A stretch of DNA of 38,149 nucleotides from CAZHZT01 sp964537285 (GTDB taxonomy: Bacteria > Bacteroidota > Bacteroidia > Chitinophagales > Saprospiraceae): NCBI GenBank assembly GCA_964537285.1, contig CAZHZT010000048.1, positions 1-38,149 of the forward strand. Reading direction: 5' to 3'. The notes beneath the pieces were generated by a model that did not search any database, was not told the origin of the DNA, and saw only the letters and a list, made by a program, of their open reading frames with translations. Shown piece by piece: positions 6,929 to 14,190 of the stretch. Each line of letters starts with the position of its first letter. The first letter of the stretch is position 1. The translations under genes and the position numbers were made by a program.

Positions 6929-8389
6929 ATGAATAAGCTTCAGCAGCTTTTCTTTCTGGCAATTGCAATCTTTTTCTGGGGCATTATACTTTATCAGGCG
7001 CTTTTCACTCCGATCACGCATGATGAAACCGCCACTACGGTGCATTATTCCCATTTTAGCAATTGGGAGATCATGATGTACCCGGATGCGTGGCCCAATA
7101 ATCACATCTTGAACACGCTATTGTCTAAGCTATGTATTGCAGTATTCGGGCCAGAGCAGTGGGCAGTTCGCTTACCCAATGTGTTGCTATCTGTTCTGTT
7201 TTTAGCAGGCATTTATAAAATCCTGTCGTTATTAAACAGAATAAATATCCCCGTAGTCCTCTTCGGAAGCCTGGCCTTTTTAGCTAACGCATATTTATTA
7301 GATTTCTTTAGTTTATGCAGAGGCTATGGAATGGCCATTTCTTTTGGTGTATTGGCCTTAGCCTTCCTGATTCAGGGATACAAAGAAGAAAAACCCAGAG
7401 CTGTTTGGATAGCGTTTATACTTGCATTACTTGGTTCCTATGCCAATTTTACATTGCTCATTTTTTGGGCTTCCGTGACTATAATTACAGGCCTATTTTT
7501 CCTCTTTCATTACAAAAGCCGAATTAAATTAATGCTCTTCAATGGAGGTGTATTGGTTTTATCATCACTGCTTTATCTGGCCCTCATATATACTCCGATA
7601 CGCAAAATGACGAGCACCGATCAGTTTCAATATTGGTCTTCAAGCGGATTTTATGAAGTAACGATCAAATCACTGGTATTCCATTGGGTCGATGGCAAGT
7701 CTTTATGGCCGGGCAATGGATTTTGGGCCAGCGGCATTGTAATAATGTTAGCACTTGGACTGCTGTATGTCATTGTTAAAATGATTCGCAAGCGATCTAT
7801 TTATCTGCCGCTCAAGCAGCCTCTGGAATTGAGCATTATCATTACTCTGGTTACGATTGGCATTAACCTCATTCAGATACTCCTGCTGGAAACACCAAAC
7901 CTGACGGGACGTACGGCCCTGATTTTTTACCCATTACTTGCCAGTTGTATCCTATTTTCCTTAGATCGTTTAATCGGCAAAGTAGACGGTAGAAGGGGAG
8001 TTGTTTCGATTTCAACAAGTATCGTTTTTAGCATTTTGCTAATTTATCTCTTCTCAAAAAGCCTTCACCTGACCCACACCCGAGAATGGTGGTACGATGC
8101 AAATACTTATGATGTGCTGGAGTTTTTGGAAGGAAAAGGAGACAAGGAATCTCCTGTTGTTTTAGCAACGCAATGGTATTTTCACCCCTCTTTTCTATTC
8201 TACGAAGAAACAGGGAAGACACCTTTTCTTTCCTTAATGCCTTATGATAAGAATATTGATCCTGAAGCAGCGGCTGATTATTATTATGTTTTTGAAAGTG
8301 AAGGGGATCTCTTAAAAAACCGTTTCGAAACGGTAAAAAACTTCAATGGCAAATTGCTTATGCGGTTAACGGAAAACGGCGAACGGTAA
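6929..8389 (+). CDS. GT-C fold membrane glycosyltransferase (ArnT/GT39-like)
   Basis: A 486-residue integral membrane protein with about 10-12 hydrophobic segments. After the first segment the first outer loop carries His31-Asp32-Glu33 (PITHDETATT), the place where GT-C glycosyltransferases such as ArnT and protein mannosyltransferases keep their acidic catalytic residue; PDAWPNNHILNTLL then leads into the second helix, also typical of the family. Enzymes of this class use polyprenyl-phosphate sugars and transfer the sugar on the periplasmic side. The acceptor cannot be predicted. The C-terminal part (about 370-486) is soluble. The last codons (ENGER) fall in a repeat of AACGG units, so the tail may be repeat-derived. 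It stands alone, facing the E1 dehydrogenase gene. Confidence 0.8.
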   Translation: MNKLQQLFFLAIAIFFWGIILYQALFTPITHDETATTVHYSHFSNWEIMMYPDAWPNNHILNTLLSKLCIAVFGPEQWAVRLPNVLLSVLFLAGIYKILSLLNRINIPVVLFGSLAFLANAYLLDFFSLCRGYGMAISFGVLALAFLIQGYKEEKPRAVWIAFILALLGSYANFTLLIFWASVTIITGLFFLFHYKSRIKLMLFNGGVLVLSSLLYLALIYTPIRKMTSTDQFQYWSSSGFYEVTIKSLVFHWVDGKSLWPGNGFWASGIVIMLALGLLYVIVKMIRKRSIYLPLKQPLELSIIITLVTIGINLIQILLLETPNLTGRTALIFYPLLASCILFSLDRLIGKVDGRRGVVSISTSIVFSILLIYLFSKSLHLTHTREWWYDANTYDVLEFLEGKGDKESPVVLATQWYFHPSFLFYEETGKTPFLSLMPYDKNIDPEAAADYYYVFESEGDLLKNRFETVKNFNGKLLMRLTENGER

Positions 8390-8434
8390 ATGGAGAACGT
8401 TTTTTGAATTTCGTTTACCGTTTCCCGTTTCCCG
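8363..8434. repeat. AACGG-unit imperfect inverted repeat between converging genes
   Basis: Left units GGTTAACGG, AAAACGG, CGAACGG and TAAATGG pair imperfectly with right units CGTTTACCG, TTTCCCG, TTTCCCG. The repeat overlaps the last codons of the glycosyltransferase and runs to within 3 bases of the stop of the E1 gene. Related AACCGTT units fill the mqnC-pnp gap near 27,730 and 28,020. Confidence 0.7.
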
Positions 8435-8436
8435 TA

Positions 8437-10521
8437 TTAGTAATTTAGCAATCCTTTTATAGCTTCGCTTACCTTCTCAATAGAAGGAATCATTGTTTGC
8501 TCCAGCACTGAATTCAGAGGTATTGCCGGCATGTTCTCTGAACCAATTGTACGCACAGGGCCATCCAAATGCTCAAAGCAATTTTCCTGAATGCGAGCCG
8601 CAATACTTTGAGCAAAAGTATTATTCACAGGCTCCTCTGTAACCACCAGGCATTTATTGTGCTCTTTTACTCTATCAAAGATCAAGGCCTCGTCTAAAGG
8701 ATAAAGCGTACGTAAGTCAACAATTTCAATTTGACCAGGAAAAGATTTTGCCGCGTTTAAACTCCAGTGAACGCCCATACCATAAGTAATTATCACAAGC
8801 GATTCACCCTTTTGCATTTTTTCTGCTTCTGCTTCAAGGGTAAGGTGCCCCTTTCCGAATGGAATGACGTAATCTTCATCCGGAAGGACGGTACGCGCAG
8901 CGTCTGTGCCCCTCACTTTAGACCAGTACAATCCTTTATGTTCAAAAATCACTACAGGATTGGGGTCGTAGTAGGCTGCTTTCATTAGCCCCTTAAGATC
9001 AGCTCCATTACTCGGATAAGCAATTTTTACGCCTCTGATATTAGCCACTACTGATTCAACGCTGGAAGAGTGGTAAGGACCACCACTGCCATAAGCACCA
9101 ATCGGAACACGAATAATAGAACTCACTGGCCACTTTCCGTTTGAAAGATAACACGAACGGCTTACTTCCGTAAAAAGCTGGTTCAAACCTGGCCAAATGT
9201 AATCCGCAAACTGAACCTCAACGATAGGCTTTAAACCAACCGCAGACATACCAGCTGTACTGCCAACAATAAATGCCTCTTGAATGGGCGTATTAAACAC
9301 TCTTTCATCACCAAACTTTTGTGCCAATGTAGCCGCTTCGCGAAATACTCCTCCAAGTCGACCGCCAACATCCTGCCCATAAAGCAAGCATTCCGGGTGC
9401 TTTCTCATCAGTTCTTCTACCGCAAACAGAGCGCTATCGACCATCACGGTAGGCTCTGCACCCTCCGGATTACGAATCCCTTTTTCCTCAGTAATGGGAG
9501 TTGGAGCAAAATCATGGGTAAACAGATCTTCCGGTCTTGGATCTTCTGCATTCCTTGATCTATCGAAATGCTCTTTGACCTTTTCAGCGGCTTCCTGTTC
9601 AATCTGATCCAGAACTTCCGCCTCAATACCATCTTCTTCTATTAAACGCTTTCTAACAATCGGATACGGGTCACGAGAACGATGCTCTTCCAGATCATCC
9701 CGGTACCATTCCATACGAACACCTGAGGTATGGTGATTCAATAAAGGAACTTTAGCATGAACAATGAAAGGCCGACGTTCTGTACGAATAATATCCAACA
9801 CTTCCTGAAAAGTGGAGTAACACTCGTGGAAATCATTGCCTTCAATAGTTCTTACTTCTACACCATGAAAGCCCTGAGCATAACCCGTAGCATCCTGAGC
9901 TCTTGTTTCAGCAGCATTGGCAGAAATATCCCAGCCATTATCCTGCACCAGGTAAAGGATAGGCAATTGCTTGAGAGCCGCCATTTGGAAAGCTTCCGCC
10001 ACTTCGCCTTCGGTAATAGAGGCATCTCCCAGAGAACAAACCACTAGAGGTTTTTCATCTGTCTGATCTTCGGCAAGTCCAACCAACTCTTTATACTGAA
10101 GGCCAAGCGCAGCGCCGGTAGCAGGGATAGCCTGCATACCTGTAGCTGATGATTGATGAGGGATCTTAGGCTTATCGGCATCTTTTAGGCTGGGGTGACA
10201 GTAGTATGTTCTACCTCCAGAAAATGGATCATCGCGCTTCGCCATAAGTTGAAGCATCAATTGATAAGGTTCCATGCCTATGGAAAGTAAGAAAGAATCA
10301 TCCCGATAATAGATGTATAGGAAGTCTTGAGGTTTGAGTTGAAGCCCTAGGGCAATTTGAACGGCTTCATGGCCCCGGGAAGTAGCATGAACATATTTGG
10401 ATACGAACTTAGTGTTTGCCTCGTATAAATCCGTCATTGCTTTAGCAGTTACCATGATCTGGTAAGCTTTCAGGAGGGTGTTTTTATCGATTCCAGTTAT
10501 GGTATTAGCCGGTACGGTCAT
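8437..10521 (-). CDS. Fused alpha/beta E1 of a branched-chain-type 2-oxoacid dehydrogenase
   Basis: One 694-residue chain joins the two halves normally found as separate E1 alpha and beta subunits. Residues 1-330 are the alpha half: the thiamine diphosphate motif GDASITEGE (165-173) with the closing Asn195 of LVQDNGWDIS, and HTSGVRMEWYR before the helical end. Residues 345-694 are the transketolase-like beta half (VFNTPIQEAFIVG, then QFADYIWPGLNQ and YGSGGPYHSSS) with its C-terminal domain (DLRTLYPLD). The complex decarboxylates branched-chain 2-oxoacids (or pyruvate) and passes the acyl group to the lipoyl arm of E2. Such fusions are known in Bacteroidota. E2 and E3 genes are not adjacent. 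ATG 10521 fits a TAnnTTTG box 24 bases upstream. Substrate preference cannot be settled from sequence. Confidence 0.92.
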   Translation of the reverse strand: MTVPANTITGIDKNTLLKAYQIMVTAKAMTDLYEANTKFVSKYVHATSRGHEAVQIALGLQLKPQDFLYIYYRDDSFLLSIGMEPYQLMLQLMAKRDDPFSGGRTYYCHPSLKDADKPKIPHQSSATGMQAIPATGAALGLQYKELVGLAEDQTDEKPLVVCSLGDASITEGEVAEAFQMAALKQLPILYLVQDNGWDISANAAETRAQDATGYAQGFHGVEVRTIEGNDFHECYSTFQEVLDIIRTERRPFIVHAKVPLLNHHTSGVRMEWYRDDLEEHRSRDPYPIVRKRLIEEDGIEAEVLDQIEQEAAEKVKEHFDRSRNAEDPRPEDLFTHDFAPTPITEEKGIRNPEGAEPTVMVDSALFAVEELMRKHPECLLYGQDVGGRLGGVFREAATLAQKFGDERVFNTPIQEAFIVGSTAGMSAVGLKPIVEVQFADYIWPGLNQLFTEVSRSCYLSNGKWPVSSIIRVPIGAYGSGGPYHSSSVESVVANIRGVKIAYPSNGADLKGLMKAAYYDPNPVVIFEHKGLYWSKVRGTDAARTVLPDEDYVIPFGKGHLTLEAEAEKMQKGESLVIITYGMGVHWSLNAAKSFPGQIEIVDLRTLYPLDEALIFDRVKEHNKCLVVTEEPVNNTFAQSIAARIQENCFEHLDGPVRTIGSENMPAIPLNSVLEQTMIPSIEKVSEAIKGLLNY

Positions 10522-10544
10522 AGTTAGTTCTTTTCTTTATACTT

Positions 10545-10552
10545 CAAACGTA
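10545..10552 (-). promoter_or_regulatory. Candidate -7 box for the E1 gene
   Basis: On the minus strand this reads TACGTTTG, matching TAnnTTTG, 23 bases before the start codon. No convincing TTTG partner is seen at the usual distance. Confidence 0.45.
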
Positions 10553-10593
10553 AAAAGGGGAATTTCTGTTTATATAAAACCAACAAACATGAG

Positions 10594-11607
10594 TCAAGGC
10601 AATAGCGCAGGCTCCCAATTCCTCTCCAGGGAATGAAGAAACTGCTGACCAGTCTCAGCGATAGTTTTTTCAATAGGAGTATACTCCAAACCAAGCAATT
10701 CAACAGATTTATCGTTTTCGTAGTAAAAATTCTTGGAAGAATTTAGAGAAGTTTCACGAGTAAGCAAAGGTCTTTTGCCCAAAAACATAGATTTGATGGC
10801 CTCTACTCTCCAGGCCAATTGCCTTATTAAAGGGCCCGCTTTCCATTTTGGAGCAGGTTTATTCAGGCTTTCAGCCATCATTTTCAGAAGATTCCCATAA
10901 GTAATATTGGAGCCACTAATGATAAAACGCTCAGCACTTAGTTCTGATTCCATGAGTTTTACAGCCGCCCCAGCCACATCTCTAATATCTACAAAACCAT
11001 TGGTGCCGGCAGGAAAGAATTTTAAGCCTTCCCAGATCCATTTAAAAAAGGCATTGCTGCCGCTGCCCCACACTCCACTTCCCAAAAAAAGAGCCGGATT
11101 TAAAATTGCGGCATTCAAGCCTTCCGCTATTCCTCGCCAAACCTCCAACTCCCCCTGAAACTTACTGATTGCATATGATGTATTGTAGCGGCTCCTTTGC
11201 CAGTCCGTTTTTTCTGAAATACGGGCATTTGGCTTAGGCCTGCCCAAGGCAGCAATCGAGCTAATATGGACCAGTTTCCGGACGTTATGATACAGAGCAG
11301 CGTCGACTATATTTTGAGTACCCTCTACATTTACTTCTTTAAGTTGCCGGGAAGCATTCGGATCGAAAGCAACCACACCGGCGGCATGATATACCTCATC
11401 GATATCTGCTAAGGCATCTTCAATCAATTGTGCATCTCTGATGTCTCCCTCAATCCAATTAATCTGTTGCTCCATTTCCCCTAGCAGCTCCGTTTGACTT
11501 TCAGGTCGTTTCAAAGCAGTAATATCTGCCCCTCCTTTTTGCAACAGTGCCCGGATTAAATAGGCGCCTAAGTGGCCGCTCGCTCCGGTGATGAAGATTT
11601 TTGACAT
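10594..11607 (-). CDS. NAD(P)-dependent epimerase/dihydroflavonol reductase-like SDR
   Basis: The 337-residue protein is an extended short-chain dehydrogenase. The Rossmann nucleotide loop GASGHLG is at residues 8-14, the catalytic pair is Tyr145 and Lys149 (YAISK), with Ser116-Ser117 of HISSIAALG as the third catalytic element. VNVEGTQNIVDAA and DIRDVAGAAV are typical of the dihydroflavonol-4-reductase and 3-beta-hydroxysteroid dehydrogenase-like branch. The substrate is not predictable; relatives act on sugar nucleotides, steroids or aldehydes. It lies 72 bases upstream of the E1 gene on the same strand, but E1 has its own candidate promoter. Confidence 0.85.
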   Translation of the reverse strand: MSKIFITGASGHLGAYLIRALLQKGGADITALKRPESQTELLGEMEQQINWIEGDIRDAQLIEDALADIDEVYHAAGVVAFDPNASRQLKEVNVEGTQNIVDAALYHNVRKLVHISSIAALGRPKPNARISEKTDWQRSRYNTSYAISKFQGELEVWRGIAEGLNAAILNPALFLGSGVWGSGSNAFFKWIWEGLKFFPAGTNGFVDIRDVAGAAVKLMESELSAERFIISGSNITYGNLLKMMAESLNKPAPKWKAGPLIRQLAWRVEAIKSMFLGKRPLLTRETSLNSSKNFYYENDKSVELLGLEYTPIEKTIAETGQQFLHSLERNWEPALLP

Positions 11608-11744
11608 AAGTAAATTGTAATGAAAGAGATTTTCTTAATTGGACTTTGTCCTATACCGGTCATTAGAAATTATCGTCATAACGATTTAGCCAGCGCAAAG
11701 GTTGGCGGAGATGCTTTGGAATTTCAAGTTTTCGAATTTCACCT

Positions 11745-11777
11745 GCTAAATGCCAGCGAGAATCGCTGACTAAATAC
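11745..11777. repeat. Collapsed remnant of the CAGCRATTCTCG element
   Basis: The 15-base palindrome CAGCGAGAATCGCTG (11754-11768) equals the two terminal repeats of the mobile element family fused through their shared CGA. It is flanked by GCTAAATGC and ACTAAATAC, a 7-of-9 match at exactly the position of the 9-base target duplications of copies A and B. The remaining sequence of this 207-base gap (11608-11814) holds no gene that I can see. Confidence 0.55.
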
Positions 11778-11814
11778 AAGTTGTGCCAGCAGAATCTATT
11801 TTGCAGATTTCTTG

Positions 11815-12915
11815 CTATGCATTACTAGCCGAATTCCCCCAATACACGCACCCACCCACACTTCCTCTCTCACTCCCCGTGACCGAACTAAGGCAATTCA
11901 CTTGCTTTTCCCAACGAAATACCCCCATTAAAGCCATTAAAACAGCTTCCTTAAACTCAATAATTTCAGGCGAAGGAATTTCAAGGCTTATATTTTGAGG
12001 TAAATGCGTTTTCAGTCGTTCGATTAGAAACGTATTATAAGCTCCGCCTCCCGTAACCAGCATTTTACCCGTTTTGTTACTGACCTTAGTTCTTCTTAGC
12101 TGTATTCCTATTTGCAGCGCAATCCATTCGCATATTGTCCTCAGCTTATCCGCTGTAGAGCAATTGTATTGATCAAAAATGGGAAGAATCACTTCTTTTA
12201 TCCACTGATTATCGATGGATTTTGGTGGAGAAAGCTCCAGATAATCAATTTGATTGAGCACTTCTAACAAAGAAGTATTCAAACTTCCAGATCGGGCAAT
12301 TTCACCCTTATCGTCGTACTTTTTACCGATCAACCCGGATAGATAATTGAGCACTTGATTTGCGGGAACCACATCAAAAGCCAAAAAGTCCTCACTTTTT
12401 ATAGAAACATTGGCGATTCCCCCAATATTTAAGAAATAATGGTACTCAGGAAATAAATATTTATCAGCCAATGGTGCTATCGGAGCTCCTTGCCCTCCAA
12501 GTGCCACATCCGTGCTCCTGAAATCACAAATAACAGGAAGCCTTGTAAGGGCAGCAATGGCCGCTCCACTACCGATTTGAAGGGTGAACTTGCTTTCGGG
12601 ATAATGAAAAACAGTGTGGCCATGAGAAGCAATGAAGTCAATCCTTGATGTTGAAAGCGGTGGAAAGGCTGTCAGAATATCTGCCATGTAATGGCCGAAC
12701 GCCCGATCTGTCTGAGTGAGTTCTTTGCCGCTGGCATGAGGAAGATCTGCAAGTCGTTTTTGCCACGATTCAGAAAATGGGAAAGTAGTCCCTTCAATCA
12801 GCTCCCAATCTATTATTCCAAACGGCTCCCGCTCAAGCTTAAAATGGACATGTGCAACATCAAGCCCATCAAGCGAACTTCCCGACATCAAACCAATGAC
12901 ATTATATTCAATCAT
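11815..12915 (-). CDS. anmK: Anhydro-N-acetylmuramic acid kinase
   Basis: AnmK opens and phosphorylates 1,6-anhydro-N-acetylmuramate to N-acetylmuramate-6-phosphate, recycling cell-wall fragments in the cytoplasm. The 366-residue product has the hallmark start IGLMSGSSLDGLD (residues 7-19), the motif IASHGHTVFHYP, IGSGAAIAALTRLPVICDFR, LGGQGAPIAPLAD, the ASKHA-fold signature FLNIGGIANVS, and MLVTGGGAYN near the C-terminus. The usual length is about 350-390. Its ATG overlaps the stop of the cytochrome c gene by eight bases (ATGATTGA), so the two are translated from one message. No MurQ etherase gene is visible here. Confidence 0.95.
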   Translation of the reverse strand: MIEYNVIGLMSGSSLDGLDVAHVHFKLEREPFGIIDWELIEGTTFPFSESWQKRLADLPHASGKELTQTDRAFGHYMADILTAFPPLSTSRIDFIASHGHTVFHYPESKFTLQIGSGAAIAALTRLPVICDFRSTDVALGGQGAPIAPLADKYLFPEYHYFLNIGGIANVSIKSEDFLAFDVVPANQVLNYLSGLIGKKYDDKGEIARSGSLNTSLLEVLNQIDYLELSPPKSIDNQWIKEVILPIFDQYNCSTADKLRTICEWIALQIGIQLRRTKVSNKTGKMLVTGGGAYNTFLIERLKTHLPQNISLEIPSPEIIEFKEAVLMALMGVFRWEKQVNCLSSVTGSERGSVGGCVYWGNSASNA

Positions 12916-13234
12916 TTTTTTCTTTGAGCTTCAACGTATAAACAGCCACAGCCGCTATTTCTTTTTCGCTCAACAAGCTTTTATATGCGGCCATAGTATT
13001 GCGCCCATTCGTAATGACATGGATGCGCTCTTCCTTATTGAGCTCAGAAGCAGTCAGATCTTTGGCACCGTTCATCATCATTTTTCCATCTACGCCATGG
13101 CATGTGACGCAGTATTGCTTGTAAATCTTCACCCCGCTCACCATTGAAACGGGCTTTACAGAAGGAGATGAGGCCGATTGCCCGCAAGCGTATATCAAAA
13201 CAACCAAGAAAGAAAAATAAAGTAATTTTTTCAT
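12908..13234 (-). CDS. Lipid-anchored class I cytochrome c
   Basis: A 108-residue lipoprotein (lipobox ending at Cys17) carrying one covalent haem site, Cys42-Val-Thr-Cys45-His46, in the sequence GVKIYKQYCVTCHGVDG. The likely distal haem ligand is Met81 in GRNTMAAYKS. The size and order fit the small soluble-type cytochromes c that shuttle electrons on the periplasmic face. It is the first gene of a two-gene unit with anmK, with which it shares eight bases. Just upstream lies mobile element B, whose end supplies a TAnnTTTG-like box on this strand. The electron partner is unknown. Confidence 0.88.
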   Translation of the reverse strand: MKKLLYFSFLVVLIYACGQSASSPSVKPVSMVSGVKIYKQYCVTCHGVDGKMMMNGAKDLTASELNKEERIHVITNGRNTMAAYKSLLSEKEIAAVAVYTLKLKEKND

Positions 13235-13250
13235 TTAAGCATGTAATTTC

Positions 13251-13393
13251 CAGCAATTCTCGTCTTGGAAATCCAATATCAAATTTACGCCGCTTCGCGG
13301 CGATATTTTCTTTAGATGGAGGCCGAAAGGGCTATTTTGCTTCGCAAAATAGCCCTTTCGGCCTCCATCTAAAAGGAATAGCGAGAATCGCTG
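13251..13393. mobile_element. MITE-like palindromic element, copy B, with 9-base target duplication
   Basis: The ends are CAGCAATTCTCG and CGAGAATCGCTG, directly flanked by an exact duplication, TGTAATTTC, at 13242-13250 and 13394-13402. It is copy A in reverse orientation: about 40 bases inside the left end match the right end of A. The central stem is a perfect 30-bp pair with a TTC loop (13311-13340 against 13344-13373), but its sequence differs from A at several pairs. CGCCGC/GGCGGC-type hairpin at 13288-13302. The hairpin found at the other side of A is missing here. It sits 17 bases upstream of the cytochrome gene; on the minus strand it holds TAAATTTG (13280-13287). Confidence 0.88.
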
Positions 13394-13507
13394 TGTAATT
13401 TCCTTGAAATAAAATTCACATGCGTTAAATAATACTAAATAAATTTAGTTTAAAAGATTCGGTAATTTTCTGGTAGTCTTTCAACCATCCTTACCCTTGA
13501 GAAGAAG

Positions 13508-14062
13508 CTAATCCATTTCCGACCAAACCAATTCATGTCTTTTCCCTTTCACGCCTTTAAAGTATTCCTTGAGCCGTGCAAGCGTTTCTTCATAATCATC
13601 GGAAGGAATAAATGGCTCAGCAAAGCCAACTAGTTTTTTACCGTAGTCGAACTTTGTCATTAAGATTGGTACCCCTGCACCTTTGGCTATATAGTAGAAG
13701 CCCGATTTAAGACGATCCACCTTGCTCCTGGTTCCTTCAGGAGCCATACAAACCACAAATCGCTTCTTTTCATTAAAAAGCTCAATCACCGCATCGACAA
13801 AGTTGGTACTTTTGGAACGATCCACCGGGTAGCCTCCCATTGCTTTAAACACGTACCCAAAGGGAAAGCGAAAAAGGGAATTTTTGGCAAGAAACTTGAT
13901 GTCTCCACCTACAGCCGCTCTAGCTAAAACGCCTATAGGAAAGTCCCAGTTAGACGTATGCGGCAGAACGATTAAAACGAATTTATTCAGGTGGTGTGGA
14001 AATGTTTTTTCCACTCTCCATCCAAAAAGCCTTAGGATTGCTATTGACAATCGGCGCAGCAT
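13508..14062 (-). CDS. LPLAT/PlsC-type acyltransferase
   Basis: The 184-residue protein has the catalytic HX4D box as His35-Thr-Ser-Asn-Trp-Asp40 and the phosphate-binding EGTR motif at 109-112 (MAPEGTRSKV). The order and spacing are those of glycerophospholipid acyltransferases, and the short form with HTSNWD is common in Bacteroidota. Related enzymes transfer acyl chains to lysophosphatidate or aminolipids at the inner membrane. There is a weak N-terminal hydrophobic segment (MLRRLSIAILRLFGW). The acceptor cannot be stated. It is monocistronic, with about 130 bases to the divergent CotH gene. The 114 bases between element B and its stop hold nothing that I recognise. Confidence 0.86.
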   Translation of the reverse strand: MLRRLSIAILRLFGWRVEKTFPHHLNKFVLIVLPHTSNWDFPIGVLARAAVGGDIKFLAKNSLFRFPFGYVFKAMGGYPVDRSKSTNFVDAVIELFNEKKRFVVCMAPEGTRSKVDRLKSGFYYIAKGAGVPILMTKFDYGKKLVGFAEPFIPSDDYEETLARLKEYFKGVKGKRHELVWSEMD

Positions 14063-14190
14063 AGTATTGAATTAAACATTAATAATGCCCTAAAGATAGC
14101 GAATTGCTGCTGTTCTCAAAATTTTGCCCCTGAATTCCATATTCCAATAGTAGTATGTCACTCACGAAATTGGAGTGCAAGAAATAACCC

